A DNA stretch of 32,602 nucleotides from Pseudomonadota bacterium (GCA_020161215.1 JAIUOM010000037.1:1-32602), one strand, 5' to 3'; counted from the stretch's first letter, positions 21,968 to 31,222 are shown. Numbers and translations are program-made. Notes: generated from the sequence alone by a model not told the origin.

Positions 21968-23506
21968 TCATCCGCGCACGAACCCGCCCAGCCCCTCTCC
22001 GTCCAGCCACTCCACCGTCAACCGATCGCCTTCAAATCGCAATTGACTCAGGCTGCCCGGCGGCTGGCTTTCGCCGCCGACGGGGGACACGAACAGCGCG
22101 CCGTCCCAGTGCCGCAGGGGGCGCGGCTGGCGGTTCGGGCCCAGCAGGTACTGCAGACTTTGCCCATCGGCGCCCAGCGCCACCTCCAGCGGACCGTAGT
22201 AGTCGTTGCGGTACACGCCCAGGTACTGCGTCAGCGGCCCCGAGGGGCTGGGCGATGCGGGGGGCGGCTGGCCGACCAGCGCGCCCATGGGCGCCAGCAG
22301 CCCCGCGAAGGCGCCGGCGTACAGCGTTGGCCAGTCGCGCTGCGGCTCGCCGTGCAAGGCACTGTCCAGGAACATCTGGCACAGCGCCTCGGCCACGCCC
22401 AGCGGCAGGCCGTTGGTCAGCACCACGATGGCCAGATCGCTCTCGGGCAGGATGAAGAAGCTGGTCCCCGCGCCCAGCAAAAAGGCGCCGGAATGGCTGA
22501 GCACCCGCTGGCCGTCGGCGTTGCGCCCGACGTTGAAGCCATAGCCGTAATAGCCCGCCGCCTGCTGGCCGTTGGCGGGTGAGCTCTCGATCTGCGGCGA
22601 CAAGGCCGGCCGCAGCGCCTCGGCCGCCACCACCTGGTGCCCATCGAAGCGCCCCTGCCCCAGCACCATGCTCAGCCAGCGCGCCATGTCGCGCACGCTG
22701 GAGCTGACGCCACCGGCCGGCGTTTGCGCGTCGGGTTGGCGGCCGGGCAGCGACGGCACCCAGCCCGCGCCCGACTTCACATGGCCCACGGCGCGGTTGT
22801 CGCGGCCCACGAAATCGGCATGCCGCGAGCTGGTGCGCTGCATGCCCAAGGGGCGGTAGAGCGCGTCCTCGGACAGGGCGGACCAGTCCTGCCCGGCCGC
22901 GCCGGCCACGCCCAGCGCGGCGGCGGTGAGCCCGAAGTTGGTGTAGGCGTAGCCGCCGCGCAGCGGTTCCAGCGGCAGCAGGCGCAGGCGCTCCAGCACC
23001 GTGCGCTGCTCAAAGCCCAGGTCTTCCAGCACATCGCCCCCGTGTTCGGGCAGGCCGGAGCGGTGCGCGTACAAGTCGCCCACCGTCAGCTCGCGCGTGG
23101 TGGTGGCGTCTTGCAAGGCGAACCACGGCAGCAGATCGCGCAGGCGGCTGTCCCAGCCGACGCGGCCGCGCCCGACCTGGCTGGCCACCACCGTGGCGCC
23201 GACCGATTTGGACACCGAGGCGAGCTGGAACACGGTGTCGGCATCCACCGGCTCCGGGCGGCCCAGCTCGCGCACGCCAAAGCCCTGCGCGTACACGGTG
23301 GCGCCGCCCGACACCACGGCCACCGCCACGCCGGGCAGGCCGGTGCGCGCCATCTGCGCCCGCACCCAGCCCGGCAGGCGAGCGATGGCCTGGGCCAGGC
23401 GCTCGGGGGTGACCCGGGCCGGGCCGTCGCCACCGCAGGCCGGCAAAGCGGCGGTCAGACCGGCGGACAGGACATGGCGGCGAGAGAGGGTGCGGGTGGG
23501 GGTCAT
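21968..23506 (-). CDS. Beta-lactamase-fold serine hydrolase (class C/esterase type), Tat lipoprotein-like N-terminus
   Basis: 512 residues from the ATG at 23506 (MTPTRTLSRRHVL). The N-terminus has a twin arginine (SRRHVL), a hydrophobic stretch and a cysteine in ALPACGG, so export by Tat with possible lipidation is likely. The catalytic domain has SVSK (S-x-x-K, in FQLASVSKSVGATV), YTN (Y-x-N, in YAYTNFGLTAAALG) and HSG (HSGAFLLGAG). A C-terminal beta domain of about 110 residues (QYLGVYRNDYYGPLEV onward) resembles DUF3471. Members include esterases, D-aminopeptidases and penicillin-binding-like proteins; resistance function should not be assumed. It is divergent from cydA with 225 bp between. 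Confidence 0.88.
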   Translation of the reverse strand: MTPTRTLSRRHVLSAGLTAALPACGGDGPARVTPERLAQAIARLPGWVRAQMARTGLPGVAVAVVSGGATVYAQGFGVRELGRPEPVDADTVFQLASVSKSVGATVVASQVGRGRVGWDSRLRDLLPWFALQDATTTRELTVGDLYAHRSGLPEHGGDVLEDLGFEQRTVLERLRLLPLEPLRGGYAYTNFGLTAAALGVAGAAGQDWSALSEDALYRPLGMQRTSSRHADFVGRDNRAVGHVKSGAGWVPSLPGRQPDAQTPAGGVSSSVRDMARWLSMVLGQGRFDGHQVVAAEALRPALSPQIESSPANGQQAAGYYGYGFNVGRNADGQRVLSHSGAFLLGAGTSFFILPESDLAIVVLTNGLPLGVAEALCQMFLDSALHGEPQRDWPTLYAGAFAGLLAPMGALVGQPPPASPSPSGPLTQYLGVYRNDYYGPLEVALGADGQSLQYLLGPNRQPRPLRHWDGALFVSPVGGESQPPGSLSQLRFEGDRLTVEWLDGEGLGGFVRG

Positions 23507-23605
23507 GAAGGTCGGGCAGCGGTTTCGCCAGCGCGAGAGGCGCGGCACGTTCGGCAGCATCTTAAGAAATTGCCCGGATGGCAGGCCCCCGACGCTCCAA
23601 AAACA

Positions 23606-23640
23606 AGAGCTGATCTGGCTGATCTGGCGCCGGCCAAGGC
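23606..23640 (+). repeat. Dispersed intergenic repeat, copy C (diverged)
   Basis: AGAGCTGATCTGGCTGATCT followed by GGCGCCGGCCAAGGCC and a run of eight T. About 24 of 35 positions match copy A. It lies in the divergent region upstream of cydA. I see no FNR/ANR box or clear promoter in the 225 bp there. Confidence 0.45.
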
Positions 23641-23731
23641 CTTTTTTTTCCGTCAACTCCGCAGGGCTATTCACCTTGCCCCGAGGCGGTGGCATGATGA
23701 ACTGGCCGTACCCCCAAAAAGAAGATCGCGC

Positions 23732-25147
23732 ATGGACGTTCTGCTGCTGTCACGGATCCAGTTCGGGTTCGTGATTTCATTTCACATCATCTTTCCGGCC
23801 TTTTCCATTGGCCTGGCCAGTTGGCTGGCGTTTCTGGAGTGGCGCTGGCTGCGCACCGGCGAGCAGGCCTGGAACGACTTGTACAACTTCTGGCTGAAGG
23901 TGTTCGCCATCTCCTTTGGCATGGGGGTGGTGTCGGGCATCGTGATGAGCTTTCAGTTCGGCACCAACTGGGCGCGCCTGAGCGAGATGGCCGGCAACAT
24001 CCTCGGCCCCCTGCTCAGCTACGAGGTGCTGACCGCCTTCTTCCTGGAAGCCGGCTTTCTGGGCGTGATGCTGTTCGGCCGCCAGCGCGTGTCGCCGCGC
24101 GTGCACTTTGCCGCCACCTGCCTGGTGGCGCTGGGCACGCTGGTGTCCACCTTCTGGATCCTGGCGGCCATCAGCTGGATGCACACGCCGCAGGGCTTCA
24201 CGCGCGACGCCCAGGGCGTGTTCGCGCCGGCCGACTGGTTCGAGGTGATCTTCAACCCCTCCTTCACCTGGCGCCTGCCGCACATGGCGCTGGCGGCCTT
24301 CATCACCACCTGTTTCGTCATTGGCGGGGTCGGGGCCTGGCACCTGCGGCGCGGCGTGCAGCCGGCCCTGGCGCTGCGCATGCTGAAGCTGGCGGTGGGT
24401 TTCGCGGCCATCGCGCTTCCGCTGCAGATCCTGATCGGCGACCAGCACGGGCTGAACACCGGCAAGCACCAGCCCATCAAGCTGGCCGCCATCGAGGCGC
24501 ACTGGCACGACGGCCCGCCGGGCGAAGGGGTGCCGCTGGTGCTGTTTGCCGTGCCCAAGGAGAAAGCCGAGCGCAACGACTACGAGATCGCCGTGCCGCG
24601 CCTGGGCAGCCTGATCCTGACGCACAGCTGGGACGGGCAGATCACCCCGCTGACGGCGGTGCCGCCCGAGGACCGTCCGCCGGTGAAGATTCCCTTCTAC
24701 GCCTTCCGCGTGATGGTCGGCCTGGGCTTGGCCATGCTGGGGCTGGCGTTCTGGTCGGCCTGGGTGTGGTGGCGCGGCGGGCTGGCGCGCGCGGTGTGGG
24801 TGCAGCGCGGCTGGCAGTTGATGAGCGCCAGCGGCTTCGTGGCCCTGCTGGCCGGCTGGTGGGTGACCGAGGTCGGACGCCAGCCCTGGGTGGTGTACGG
24901 CCTGCTGCGCACCGCCGACGCGGTGAGCCCCAACCTGGTGGCCGGTGAAGTCCTGCTGTCGCTGGGCAGCTACGCCCTGGTGTACGCCATCATCTTCGGC
25001 GCCGGCATGTGGTACTTGTGGCGGCTGCTGCACAAGGGGCCGCAGCCCGGCGCCGCCGCCCCCACCCCCGAGGGCGGCCTGAAAACCCCGGCGCGGCCGC
25101 TGTCGGTGGCGGGCGAGGCCGACATCGACGAAGGAGCCCGGTCATGA
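23732..25147 (+). CDS. cydA: Cytochrome bd-type (CIO) quinol oxidase subunit I
   Basis: 471 residues. It is the haem-bearing subunit that oxidises ubiquinol and reduces O2 in the inner membrane. The ATG at 23732 is the family start (MDVLLLSRIQFGFVISFHIIFP), with H18 the haem b595/d ligand. The GMGVVSGIVMSFQFGTNW segment, LSYEVLTAFFLEAGFLGVMLFG, the haem-proximal RLPHMALAAFITTCFVIGG histidine and the GDQHG motif follow. The Q-loop is short, as in cyanide-insensitive oxidases (CioA), not the long-loop E. coli CydA. cydB overlaps it by 4 bp (ATGA). Expression is usually raised at low oxygen or under respiratory inhibition; no oxygen-regulator site was found here. Confidence 0.96.
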   Translation: MDVLLLSRIQFGFVISFHIIFPAFSIGLASWLAFLEWRWLRTGEQAWNDLYNFWLKVFAISFGMGVVSGIVMSFQFGTNWARLSEMAGNILGPLLSYEVLTAFFLEAGFLGVMLFGRQRVSPRVHFAATCLVALGTLVSTFWILAAISWMHTPQGFTRDAQGVFAPADWFEVIFNPSFTWRLPHMALAAFITTCFVIGGVGAWHLRRGVQPALALRMLKLAVGFAAIALPLQILIGDQHGLNTGKHQPIKLAAIEAHWHDGPPGEGVPLVLFAVPKEKAERNDYEIAVPRLGSLILTHSWDGQITPLTAVPPEDRPPVKIPFYAFRVMVGLGLAMLGLAFWSAWVWWRGGLARAVWVQRGWQLMSASGFVALLAGWWVTEVGRQPWVVYGLLRTADAVSPNLVAGEVLLSLGSYALVYAIIFGAGMWYLWRLLHKGPQPGAAAPTPEGGLKTPARPLSVAGEADIDEGARS

Positions 25148-26199
25148 ACCCCGCCGACACCCTCCACGGCGCGGCCTACTGGCTGCCCATCGCCTGGTTC
25201 GCCGTCATCGGCTTCGGCGTGCTGATGTACGTGCTGCTCGACGGCTTCGTGCTGGGCCTGGGCATCCTGGCCCCGTTCGCCGAGAGCGAGGACGAACTCG
25301 ACCACATGATGAACACCGCCGCCCCGATCTGGGACGGCAACGAAACCTGGCTGGTGCTGGGCGGCGCCGGGCTGCTGGCGGCTTTTCCCAAGGCCTACGC
25401 CACGGTGCTGTCGACGCTGTACCTGCCGGTGCTGGCGATGCTGCTGGCGCTGATCTTTCGCGGCGTGGCGTTTGAGTTCCGCTTCAAGGGCCAGGGCCGC
25501 GCCAAGCGCGCCTGGGGCATGGCCTTCAGCCTGGGCTCCATCGTGGCGGCCTTCACCCAGGGGCTGATCCTGGGCACGCTGGTGCAGGGCATCCCGCCCG
25601 AGGCGGCCAGCGTCCGCGGCTCGGCCCTGCTGTGGTTCAACCCCTTCTCGATGCTGACCGGCGCCGCCCTGCTGACCGGCTACGCCCTGCTGGGCTGCGG
25701 CTGGCTGATCCTGAAGACCGAAGGCGGCCTGCACCGCATGGCGCGCACCCTGGCGCGGCCGCTGGTGTTGATGGTGCTGCTGTTCATGCTGCTGGTCTCG
25801 TCCTGGCTGCCCCAGCTGGACGAGCGCGTGATGCTGCGCTGGTTCGACGGCTGGAACCTGCTCTACCTGTCGCCGGTGCCGGTGCTGACGCTGCTGGCGG
25901 CGGTGAACCTGTGGCGCGACGCCGCCCTGCCCCCGCACGGCCCGCGCCCGCACGACGCGCGACCGCTGCTGTGGACGCTGGCGCTGTTCGTGCTGGGCTT
26001 CGTCGGCCTGCTGCTGGGCATGTGGCCCTTCATCGTGCCGCCGGGCCTGACGCTGTGGGACGCCGCCTCGCCGCCCAGCTCGCAAGGTTTTCTGCTGGCC
26101 GGTCTGGTGGTGCTGCTGCCGTTGATCCTGGGCTACACCGCCTGGTCGTACTCGGTGTTCCGTGGCAAGGTGGCGGCCGACGCCGGCTACCACCATTGA
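25144..26199 (+). CDS. cydB: Cytochrome bd-type (CIO) quinol oxidase subunit II
   Basis: 351 residues, starting at the ATG that overlaps the cydA stop, with GAAGGAG upstream. About eight or nine membrane segments. Typical segments are YVLLDGFVLGLGILAPF, the WDGNETWLVLGGAGLLAAFPKAYA motif, LIFRGVAFEFRFK and the late MWPFIVPPGLTLWDAASPPSSQ. It stabilises the haem subunit and completes the CIO-type oxidase. No CydX-like small ORF was seen in the 118 bp downstream, which holds a repeat copy. Confidence 0.96.
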   Translation: MNPADTLHGAAYWLPIAWFAVIGFGVLMYVLLDGFVLGLGILAPFAESEDELDHMMNTAAPIWDGNETWLVLGGAGLLAAFPKAYATVLSTLYLPVLAMLLALIFRGVAFEFRFKGQGRAKRAWGMAFSLGSIVAAFTQGLILGTLVQGIPPEAASVRGSALLWFNPFSMLTGAALLTGYALLGCGWLILKTEGGLHRMARTLARPLVLMVLLFMLLVSSWLPQLDERVMLRWFDGWNLLYLSPVPVLTLLAAVNLWRDAALPPHGPRPHDARPLLWTLALFVLGFVGLLLGMWPFIVPPGLTLWDAASPPSSQGFLLAGLVVLLPLILGYTAWSYSVFRGKVAADAGYHH

Positions 26200-26228
26200 G
26201 CCGGCGGTCGGGCGGAATTTGAAGGGTT

Positions 26229-26274
26229 TTGGGGCGTTGGTCGGCGTCAATGCTTCCTAAGAAGCTATCAAAAT
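26229..26274 (-). repeat. Dispersed intergenic repeat, copy E (minus orientation)
   Basis: Read on the minus strand: TTTGATAGCTTCTTAGGAAG, then CATTGACGCCGACCAACGCCCC. The 12-base block CGCCGACCAACG is identical to copy A, and ATAGCT and AGGA are in register. It occupies the gap between cydB and the DinB-like polymerase. Confidence 0.6.
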
Positions 26275-26317
26275 TGAAGTTCCGAGACACCCCGATGCCA
26301 GCCGTTAAGCTCGGGGC

Positions 26318-27583
26318 GTGACCGACCCAACCCGCCGCATCGCCCACCTGGACATGGACGCGTTCTACGCGTCGGTGGAGTGGCTGCGCTACCCGCAGCT
26401 GAAGGGCCTGCCGATGGTCATCGGCGGCGCGCGCCGGGTTGAGGACGAGCTGATCGCGCGCCTGAACCAGGACGGCCCGGCCCGCCCCGATGGCGGGCCT
26501 TGGAGCGAGGCGCATCTGGCCGAGATTCCGGTGGCGATGTTTCCGCGCCTGGCCGACTACGTGGGGCGCGGCGTGATCACCACCGCCACCTACCCGGCGC
26601 GCCAGTTCGGCGTGGGCTCGGCCATGGGGCTGATGAAGGCCGCCCGTCTGTGCCCGCAAGCCATCTTGCTGCCGGTGGACTTTGCCGAGTACCGGCGCTA
26701 TTCGCGCGCCTTCAAGGCCGTGGTGCGCGACATCGCCCCGCACATGGAAGACCGCGGCGTGGACGAGGTCTACATCGACTTCACCCAGGTGCCCGGCGGC
26801 CAGCGCGAGGGCGGGCGCGTGCTGGCGCGGCTGCTGCAAAAAAGCATCCTCGACGCCACCGGCCTGAGCTGCTCGATCGGCGTGGCGCCCAACAAGCTGA
26901 TCGCCAAGATGGCCAGCGAATTCCACAAGCCGGGCGGCATCAGCGTCGTGCACGACAGCGATCTGCAAGGCCTGATCTGGCCCCTGGCCTGCCGCAAGAT
27001 CAACGGCATCGGCCCGAAGGCGGACGCCCGGCTGCAGGGCCACGGCATCCACACCATCGGCGAGCTGGCGGCGCGCGAGCGCGTCTGGCTGGTGGCGCAT
27101 TTCGGCAAGAGCTACGGCGCCTGGCTGCACGATGCGGCCTGGGGCCGCGACGAGCGCCCGGTGGTGACCGAGAGCGAACCCGTCAGCATGAGCCGCGAGA
27201 CCACCTTCGACCGCGACCTGCTGGCCGCGCGCGACCGCGCCGAGCTGGGCGTCATCTTCACCGAGCTGTGCACCCAGGTGGCCGAGGACCTGCGCCGCAA
27301 GGGCTACCTGGGCAAGACCATCGGCATCAAGCTGCGCTACGACAACTTCCAGATCGCCACGCGCGACCAGACCATCGCCCAGCCGACGCAGGACGCGCGG
27401 CGCATCCGCCAGGTGGCCGGGCAGTGCCTGAAGCGGGTCGACCTGACGCGCCGGCTGCGCCTGCTGGGCGTGCGCGTGGGCTCCCTGATCAAGGCCGACG
27501 CCGCCGGCGCGCCCGTCGCCGTGGACACGCACGCCGACCTGCCCTTGTTCCAGCACGCCGGGGTTGCCCCGGACGGGGGATGA
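26318..27583 (+). CDS. dinB: Y-family DNA polymerase (DinB / Pol IV-like)
   Basis: 421 residues, against about 350 for E. coli Pol IV. A translesion polymerase. Catalytic acidics are D12 (HLDMDAFYASVE) and D149-E150 (EDRGVDEVYIDF), with Y17 near the steric-gate position. SCSIGVAPNKLIAKMASEFHKPGG and the helix-hairpin-helix INGIGPKADARLQGHGI follow. The little finger spans about 260-395, and the C-terminus has DLPLF, a beta-clamp-binding motif. An insert of about 45 residues (RRVEDELIARLNQDG... FPRLADYVG) separates VIGG from RGVITTATYPAR, where the short enzymes are continuous. The GTG start at 26318 gives the normal N-terminus. A LexA box was looked for upstream and not seen. Confidence 0.9.
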   Translation: MTDPTRRIAHLDMDAFYASVEWLRYPQLKGLPMVIGGARRVEDELIARLNQDGPARPDGGPWSEAHLAEIPVAMFPRLADYVGRGVITTATYPARQFGVGSAMGLMKAARLCPQAILLPVDFAEYRRYSRAFKAVVRDIAPHMEDRGVDEVYIDFTQVPGGQREGGRVLARLLQKSILDATGLSCSIGVAPNKLIAKMASEFHKPGGISVVHDSDLQGLIWPLACRKINGIGPKADARLQGHGIHTIGELAARERVWLVAHFGKSYGAWLHDAAWGRDERPVVTESEPVSMSRETTFDRDLLAARDRAELGVIFTELCTQVAEDLRRKGYLGKTIGIKLRYDNFQIATRDQTIAQPTQDARRIRQVAGQCLKRVDLTRRLRLLGVRVGSLIKADAAGAPVAVDTHADLPLFQHAGVAPDGG

Positions 27584-27643
27584 ACCGGGCCCGAGCCGGC
27601 CCGCCCCCGGCCCGCCGCGCCGCCGCCGTATTACAGTGCAACG

Positions 27644-28489
27644 ATGAACACGCCCGCCCTGACCTGCTTTCAATTCTCCGTCACCGACCACATCGCCCAC
27701 CTGGTGCTGAACCGCCCGCAGGAGATGAACACCATGGGGCCCGACTTTTGGGGCGAGCTCGACGAGGTGCTGACCCAGTTGCACAAGAGCGGCGCCGCGC
27801 GGGTGCTGGTCATCTCCAGCACCGGTAAGCTCTTCTCGGCCGGCATGGCCCTGGACGTGTTTGGCGGCGCCATCCAGATGGACGACGCCAGCCCCGAGGG
27901 GCGCGCCGCCATCGCCGACCTGCTGGCCGGACTGCAAGCCACCTTCAGCAAGCTGGAGGCGCTGCGCATCCCGGTGATCGTGGCCATCCAAGGGGGCTGC
28001 GTGGGCGGGGCGGTCGACATGGTGACGGCCGCCTGCATCCGCCATGCCACGCGCGACGCGTTTTTCTGCATCCAGGAGATCAACATCGGCATGGTCGCCG
28101 ACGTCGGCACGCTGCAGCGCCTGCCCAAGCTGATTCCGCTGGGCGTGGTGAAAGAGCTGGCCTATACCGGCCGCCGCCTGCCGGCCGCCGAGGCGCGCGC
28201 CGTGGGCCTGGTCAATGGCGTGCACGACACGCCCGAGGCCTGCCTGGCCGCCGCCATGCAGTGCGCCAAGGAAATCGCCGCCAAACCGCCGGTGGCGATT
28301 TGGGGCACCAAGCAGGTGATCCACTACGCGCGCGACCACGCGGTGGGCGACAGCCTGCAGCAAATGGGCTGGGTGCAGGGCGCGATCTGGAGCAACGCCC
28401 ACGTGCGCGAGGCCGTGACGGCGATGAAGCAGCGGCGTGAGGGGCAGTTTCCGCCGCTCGCCACGCTGCGCGAATTCGGCGACAGCTGA
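27644..28489 (+). CDS. Crotonase-fold enzyme, delta3,5-delta2,4-dienoyl-CoA isomerase-like
   Basis: 281 residues. The crotonase oxyanion-hole segments are SSTGKLFSAGMALDVFGG (60-75) and AIQGGCVGGAVDMVTAACIR (114-133). The pair E145 and D153 in IQEINIGMVADVGTLQRLP is spaced exactly as the two catalytic acids of the mammalian dienoyl-CoA isomerase (ECH1), whereas simple enoyl-CoA hydratases have a different pair. It should therefore act in beta-oxidation of unsaturated or aromatic-derived acyl-CoAs. It is convergent with the GntR regulator and follows the polymerase gene by 60 bp, probably from its own promoter. Annotation as enoyl-CoA hydratase is the usual but less specific alternative. Confidence 0.87.
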   Translation: MNTPALTCFQFSVTDHIAHLVLNRPQEMNTMGPDFWGELDEVLTQLHKSGAARVLVISSTGKLFSAGMALDVFGGAIQMDDASPEGRAAIADLLAGLQATFSKLEALRIPVIVAIQGGCVGGAVDMVTAACIRHATRDAFFCIQEINIGMVADVGTLQRLPKLIPLGVVKELAYTGRRLPAAEARAVGLVNGVHDTPEACLAAAMQCAKEIAAKPPVAIWGTKQVIHYARDHAVGDSLQQMGWVQGAIWSNAHVREAVTAMKQRREGQFPPLATLREFGDS

Positions 28490-28496
28490 ACCGAAG

Positions 28497-28516
28497 CCGG
28501 CCGGGCCGAGCCGGCG
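28497..28516. terminator. Candidate bidirectional stem-loop between convergent genes
   Basis: GCCGGC (28497-28502), 8-base loop, GCCGGC (28511-28516), in the 34 bp between the crotonase and GntR stops. GC-rich but without a T-run, so factor-independent termination is uncertain. Confidence 0.3.
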
Positions 28517-28523
28517 GCGCCCG

Positions 28524-29273
28524 TCAGGCCTTCAAGGCCATGCGGTAAGCGTAGGCGTCGCCGCGGAAGGTGCCTTCGATGTACTCGATGAGCCCGTCGG
28601 TGTCGGTGTAGGTCAGGCGCTTGAACAGCAGGCAGGGTTGCGGCACTTGGAAACCGAACACCTCGCTCTCGGCGCTGGAACTGAGCACCGCCTCGACGGT
28701 CTGCTCGGCGCGCGCGGCCATCACGGCGTGCTGCTCGCGCAGGCGCTCGTAGGCCGAGCCCATGCCGTCCCACAGCGCCATGCCGGGCGCGCGCGCCAGG
28801 TCGTACCAGGCCAGCTCGCGCACGACCGGCAGGTTGTCGGATTCGCGCACGCGCACCACGTGCAGAAACTGCGCGTTGGAAGGCCGCTGGAAGATCGAGG
28901 CAATGTGCCGGTCGCTCGCCACCTCGCAGCGCAGCAGCTTCACGCCGGTGAAGTGGCCGGGCTGGGTCAGGTCGTCACCGAAGGTCCGCAGCCGGGGCGG
29001 CGGCGGCTCGGCCGGCGGCGGCGGTTTGCTGACCACGCTGCCGGCGCGGCCGCGGCCGCTCAGCCGTTTGTCTTGCCGCAACTGGTCGTAGCTGCGCTTG
29101 ACGGTGGAACGGCTGACGCCCAGCACCTCGGCCATCTCGCGCTCGGGCGGCAGGTTGGTGCCCTCGCGCAGGGAACCGGTGGTCAGCATGTCGTTCAACT
29201 GAACGTAGAGCTGGCGCCACAGCGGTTCAGGGGCATGAGCATCCAACTGCAAGGAAGGGAAATGAGTCGCCAT
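28524..29273 (-). CDS. GntR-family regulator with UTRA domain (HutC type)
   Basis: 249 residues. The winged helix (about 15-82) has PLWRQLYVQLNDMLTTGSL, LPPEREMAEVLGVSRSTVKR and GRGRAGSVVS. After a Pro-rich linker (PPPPAEPPPP) the UTRA ligand-binding domain covers about 100-245, including HVVRVRESDNLPVVRELAWY and the conserved LIEYIEGTFRGDAYAYRM end. Such regulators are repressors released by a small metabolite. The ligand is unknown. Targets may include itself and the convergent crotonase. A short inverted repeat lies 25 bp upstream of its start. Confidence 0.92.
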   Translation of the reverse strand: MATHFPSLQLDAHAPEPLWRQLYVQLNDMLTTGSLREGTNLPPEREMAEVLGVSRSTVKRSYDQLRQDKRLSGRGRAGSVVSKPPPPAEPPPPRLRTFGDDLTQPGHFTGVKLLRCEVASDRHIASIFQRPSNAQFLHVVRVRESDNLPVVRELAWYDLARAPGMALWDGMGSAYERLREQHAVMAARAEQTVEAVLSSSAESEVFGFQVPQPCLLFKRLTYTDTDGLIEYIEGTFRGDAYAYRMALKA

Positions 29274-29297
29274 GAGCCCTAGGGAACCGGGTTGAAG

Positions 29298-29309
29298 CTA
29301 ATGAATTAG
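29298..29309. promoter_or_regulatory. Candidate operator upstream of the GntR regulator
   Basis: CTAAT-GA-ATTAG is a perfect 5-2-5 inverted repeat in an AT-rich patch (29291-29330) of otherwise GC-rich DNA. CATAAT on the minus strand (29315-29320) could be a -10. The position fits autoregulation; the site is short, so confidence is low. The rest of the 29274-29426 gap shows nothing else I recognise. Confidence 0.35.
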
Positions 29310-29426
29310 TGCACATTATGAAACATAAGTGGCGTTTTTCATATCCACCCCTCCCGGCCGGGCGGCAAAGGCTGGCCGCGGCGCCCTATTGGCTTGGCCC
29401 GGCCGACCCCAAACTGGCGGCGCCGG

Positions 29427-30299
29427 TCACTGTCGCGCGGTGCGGATGTTCGGTGGCGGCGTGCCGGGGTGGCTGGTGCGCCAGGGGTTGATGTCCAGGC
29501 CGCCACGGCGGGTGAAGCGCGCGTACACGCTCAGCTTGGCCGGGCGGCAGTGGCTCCAGAGGTCGGTGAAGATGCGCTCCACGCAATGCTCGTGAAAGTC
29601 GTTGTGGCGCCGAAAGCTGACCAGGTAGCGCAGCAGCCCGCCCTGCTCGATCTGCGGGCCGGCGTAGCGGATCTGCACACCGGCCCAGTCCGGCTGGCCG
29701 GTCACCGGGCAGTTGCTCTTGAACAGGCGGGTGCTCAGGGTTTCCTCGACCGGCTGCTCGTCCAGGGCCGCCACCAGCAGCGCCGGCTGGGGCTCGGCGT
29801 GGTCCTCGCAATCGATGTCCAGCCGGTCCAGGCTGAGGCCGTCAAGCTCGTGCACCTGCTCGCGGTCGAAGTCCTCGGGCGCGATCAAGCGCACGCCGGC
29901 CGCGCCGCGCACCGGCCCGCCCTGCCAGATGGCGGCGCTGACGTCCTCGCGGATATGGCGCGCCACCGCGCTGGCGTCGGCCAGGCGGGTGCCGCTGAAG
30001 CTGTTCAGGTACAGCTTGAAGGACTTGCTCTCGACGATGTGGGTGCTCTCACACGGCACCATGACGTGGGCGATGGCCAGTTGCGGCTTGCCGCGCGGGT
30101 TCAGCCACGACAGCTCGAAGGCGGTCCACAGGTCGGCGCCAAAAAAACGCGGTTGGCCGGCGATGCCGATCTGCGCCCGCTGCGGCGCGCGCGGCAGGGC
30201 AAACAGCAGCCCCGGGTCGTACTGGTCGGCGTAGGGGGTGGCCTTGCCCAGGGCGCTGGCCTGCAGCAGGGCCTGGGGATCGGGAACGGAGTCGGTCAT
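29427..30299 (-). CDS. queF: NADPH-dependent 7-cyano-7-deazaguanine reductase (long type)
   Basis: 290 residues from the ATG at 30299, the bimodular long form. It reduces preQ0 to preQ1 in queuosine biosynthesis. The QueF substrate motif [12 protein letters not shown] is at 90-101, nucleophile C197 in [14 protein letters not shown], and D204 the general acid, equivalent to C190/D197 in the E. coli enzyme. [16 protein letters not shown] near 230-245 is the second conserved block. The start overlaps the upstream alpha/beta hydrolase stop by 4 bp, so the two are co-translated. Confidence 0.97.
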   Translation of the reverse strand: MTDSVPDPQALLQASALGKATPYADQYDPGLLFALPRAPQRAQIGIAGQPRFFGADLWTAFELSWLNPRGKPQLAIAHVMVPCESTHIVESKSFKLYLNSFSGTRLADASAVARHIREDVSAAIWQGGPVRGAAGVRLIAPEDFDREQVHELDGLSLDRLDIDCEDHAEPQPALLVAALDEQPVEETLSTRLFKSNCPVTGQPDWAGVQIRYAGPQIEQGGLLRYLVSFRRHNDFHEHCVERIFTDLWSHCRPAKLSVYARFTRRGGLDINPWRTSHPGTPPPNIRTARQ

Positions 30300-31222
30300 G
30301 GGGCGGCGGACAAGGGCGCGGCGGTGAGCGCCGCGCCAGGGATCGGATGTTGGTGCAAAAACGGCAGCAGGTGGCGCGCGTAGGCCTCGAACGCGGCCGG
30401 CGCCAGATCGTGCCCGGCGCCCTCGATGGCGACGAAGCGCGCGCCGGGAATGCGCCGCGCGGTGTCGCGCCCGCATTCGATGCGCACGAAGGGGTCGGCG
30501 TCGCCGTGCAGCACCAGCGTCGGACAGGCCACGCGCTGCAACTCGTTGGCCCGCGTGCCGTCGGCCAGGATGGCCGCCATCTGGCGCAGGTTGCCGCTGG
30601 GGTCGTAGTCGCGCGCCACGCTCTGGCGCACCTGTTCACGCATGCGCGCCTCGGGCACGGCGTAGGCCGGCCCGCCGATGGCGCGGAAAAAATCCAGGTA
30701 GTAGCGCACCACCGCCTCGCTGTCGTGGGCATTCGGCTTGACCGACATCACGCGCAGCACCTCGGCACGCGGACCGGGCAGGCCGCGCGCGCCGCTGGAG
30801 CTCATGATGCTGGTCAAGGTGGCGCAGCGCGCCGGGGCGGCGATGGCCATGCGCTGGGCGATCATGCCGCCCATGCTGACGCCGACCAGGTGCGCCCGGG
30901 CAATGCCCAGGGCGTCGAGCACGCCCAGGGCGTCCTGGGCCATGTCGTGCAGGGTGTAGGGCGCATGCACGGTCGCGCCGACCATGTGGCGCAGACCGGC
31001 CCACAGCGGGTGCGGCGTGCCCAGCCCCGGCAGGTGCTGCGACAGGCCGGCGTCGCGGTTGTCGAAACGGATCGCGCGGTGGCCAGACTGCCCCAGCAGG
31101 CGCACAAAGCTGTCGGGAAAGTGGATCAGCTGGCCGCCCAGGCCCATGATGAGCAGCACCGGCGTGCCCTCACCCCCCGCATCCTCGACTTCGAGCTGGA
31201 TATCATTCGCTACTATTTTCAT
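30296..31222 (-). CDS. Alpha/beta-fold hydrolase
   Basis: 308 residues. The oxyanion region is [11 protein letters not shown] near 23-32, the nucleophile S116 in [11 protein letters not shown], the acid in [10 protein letters not shown] near 245, and the histidine in EGAGHDLAP near 272. [10 protein letters not shown] is typical of the esterase/haloperoxidase-like branch. The substrate is unknown. Its ATG at 31222 lies at the edge of the dispersed repeat (copy B) and no Shine-Dalgarno sequence is visible, so translation may be weak or leader-dependent. It overlaps queF by 4 bp; a role in queuosine synthesis is not implied. Confidence 0.88.
   Translation of the reverse strand: MKIVANDIQLEVEDAGGEGTPVLLIMGLGGQLIHFPDSFVRLLGQSGHRAIRFDNRDAGLSQHLPGLGTPHPLWAGLRHMVGATVHAPYTLHDMAQDALGVLDALGIARAHLVGVSMGGMIAQRMAIAAPARCATLTSIMSSSGARGLPGPRAEVLRVMSVKPNAHDSEAVVRYYLDFFRAIGGPAYAVPEARMREQVRQSVARDYDPSGNLRQMAAILADGTRANELQRVACPTLVLHGDADPFVRIECGRDTARRIPGARFVAIEGAGHDLAPAAFEAYARHLLPFLHQHPIPGAALTAAPLSAAP

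Noticed and set aside
21968..23506. Antibiotic-resistance beta-lactamase
   Set aside because: The SxxK/YxN motifs are shared with esterases and peptidases, and the DUF3471-like tail and divergence argue against a true resistance enzyme.
23625..23650. Possible rho-independent terminator (GGCC-AA-GGCC then T8)
   Set aside because: The stem is only four pairs with a two-base loop, and it is better explained as a diverged repeat copy upstream of cydA.
26030..28402. 790-residue minus-strand open frame over cydB, dinB and the crotonase gene
   Set aside because: Low-complexity His/Gln/Ala/Gly composition, no recognisable motif, and three well-supported genes on the other strand.
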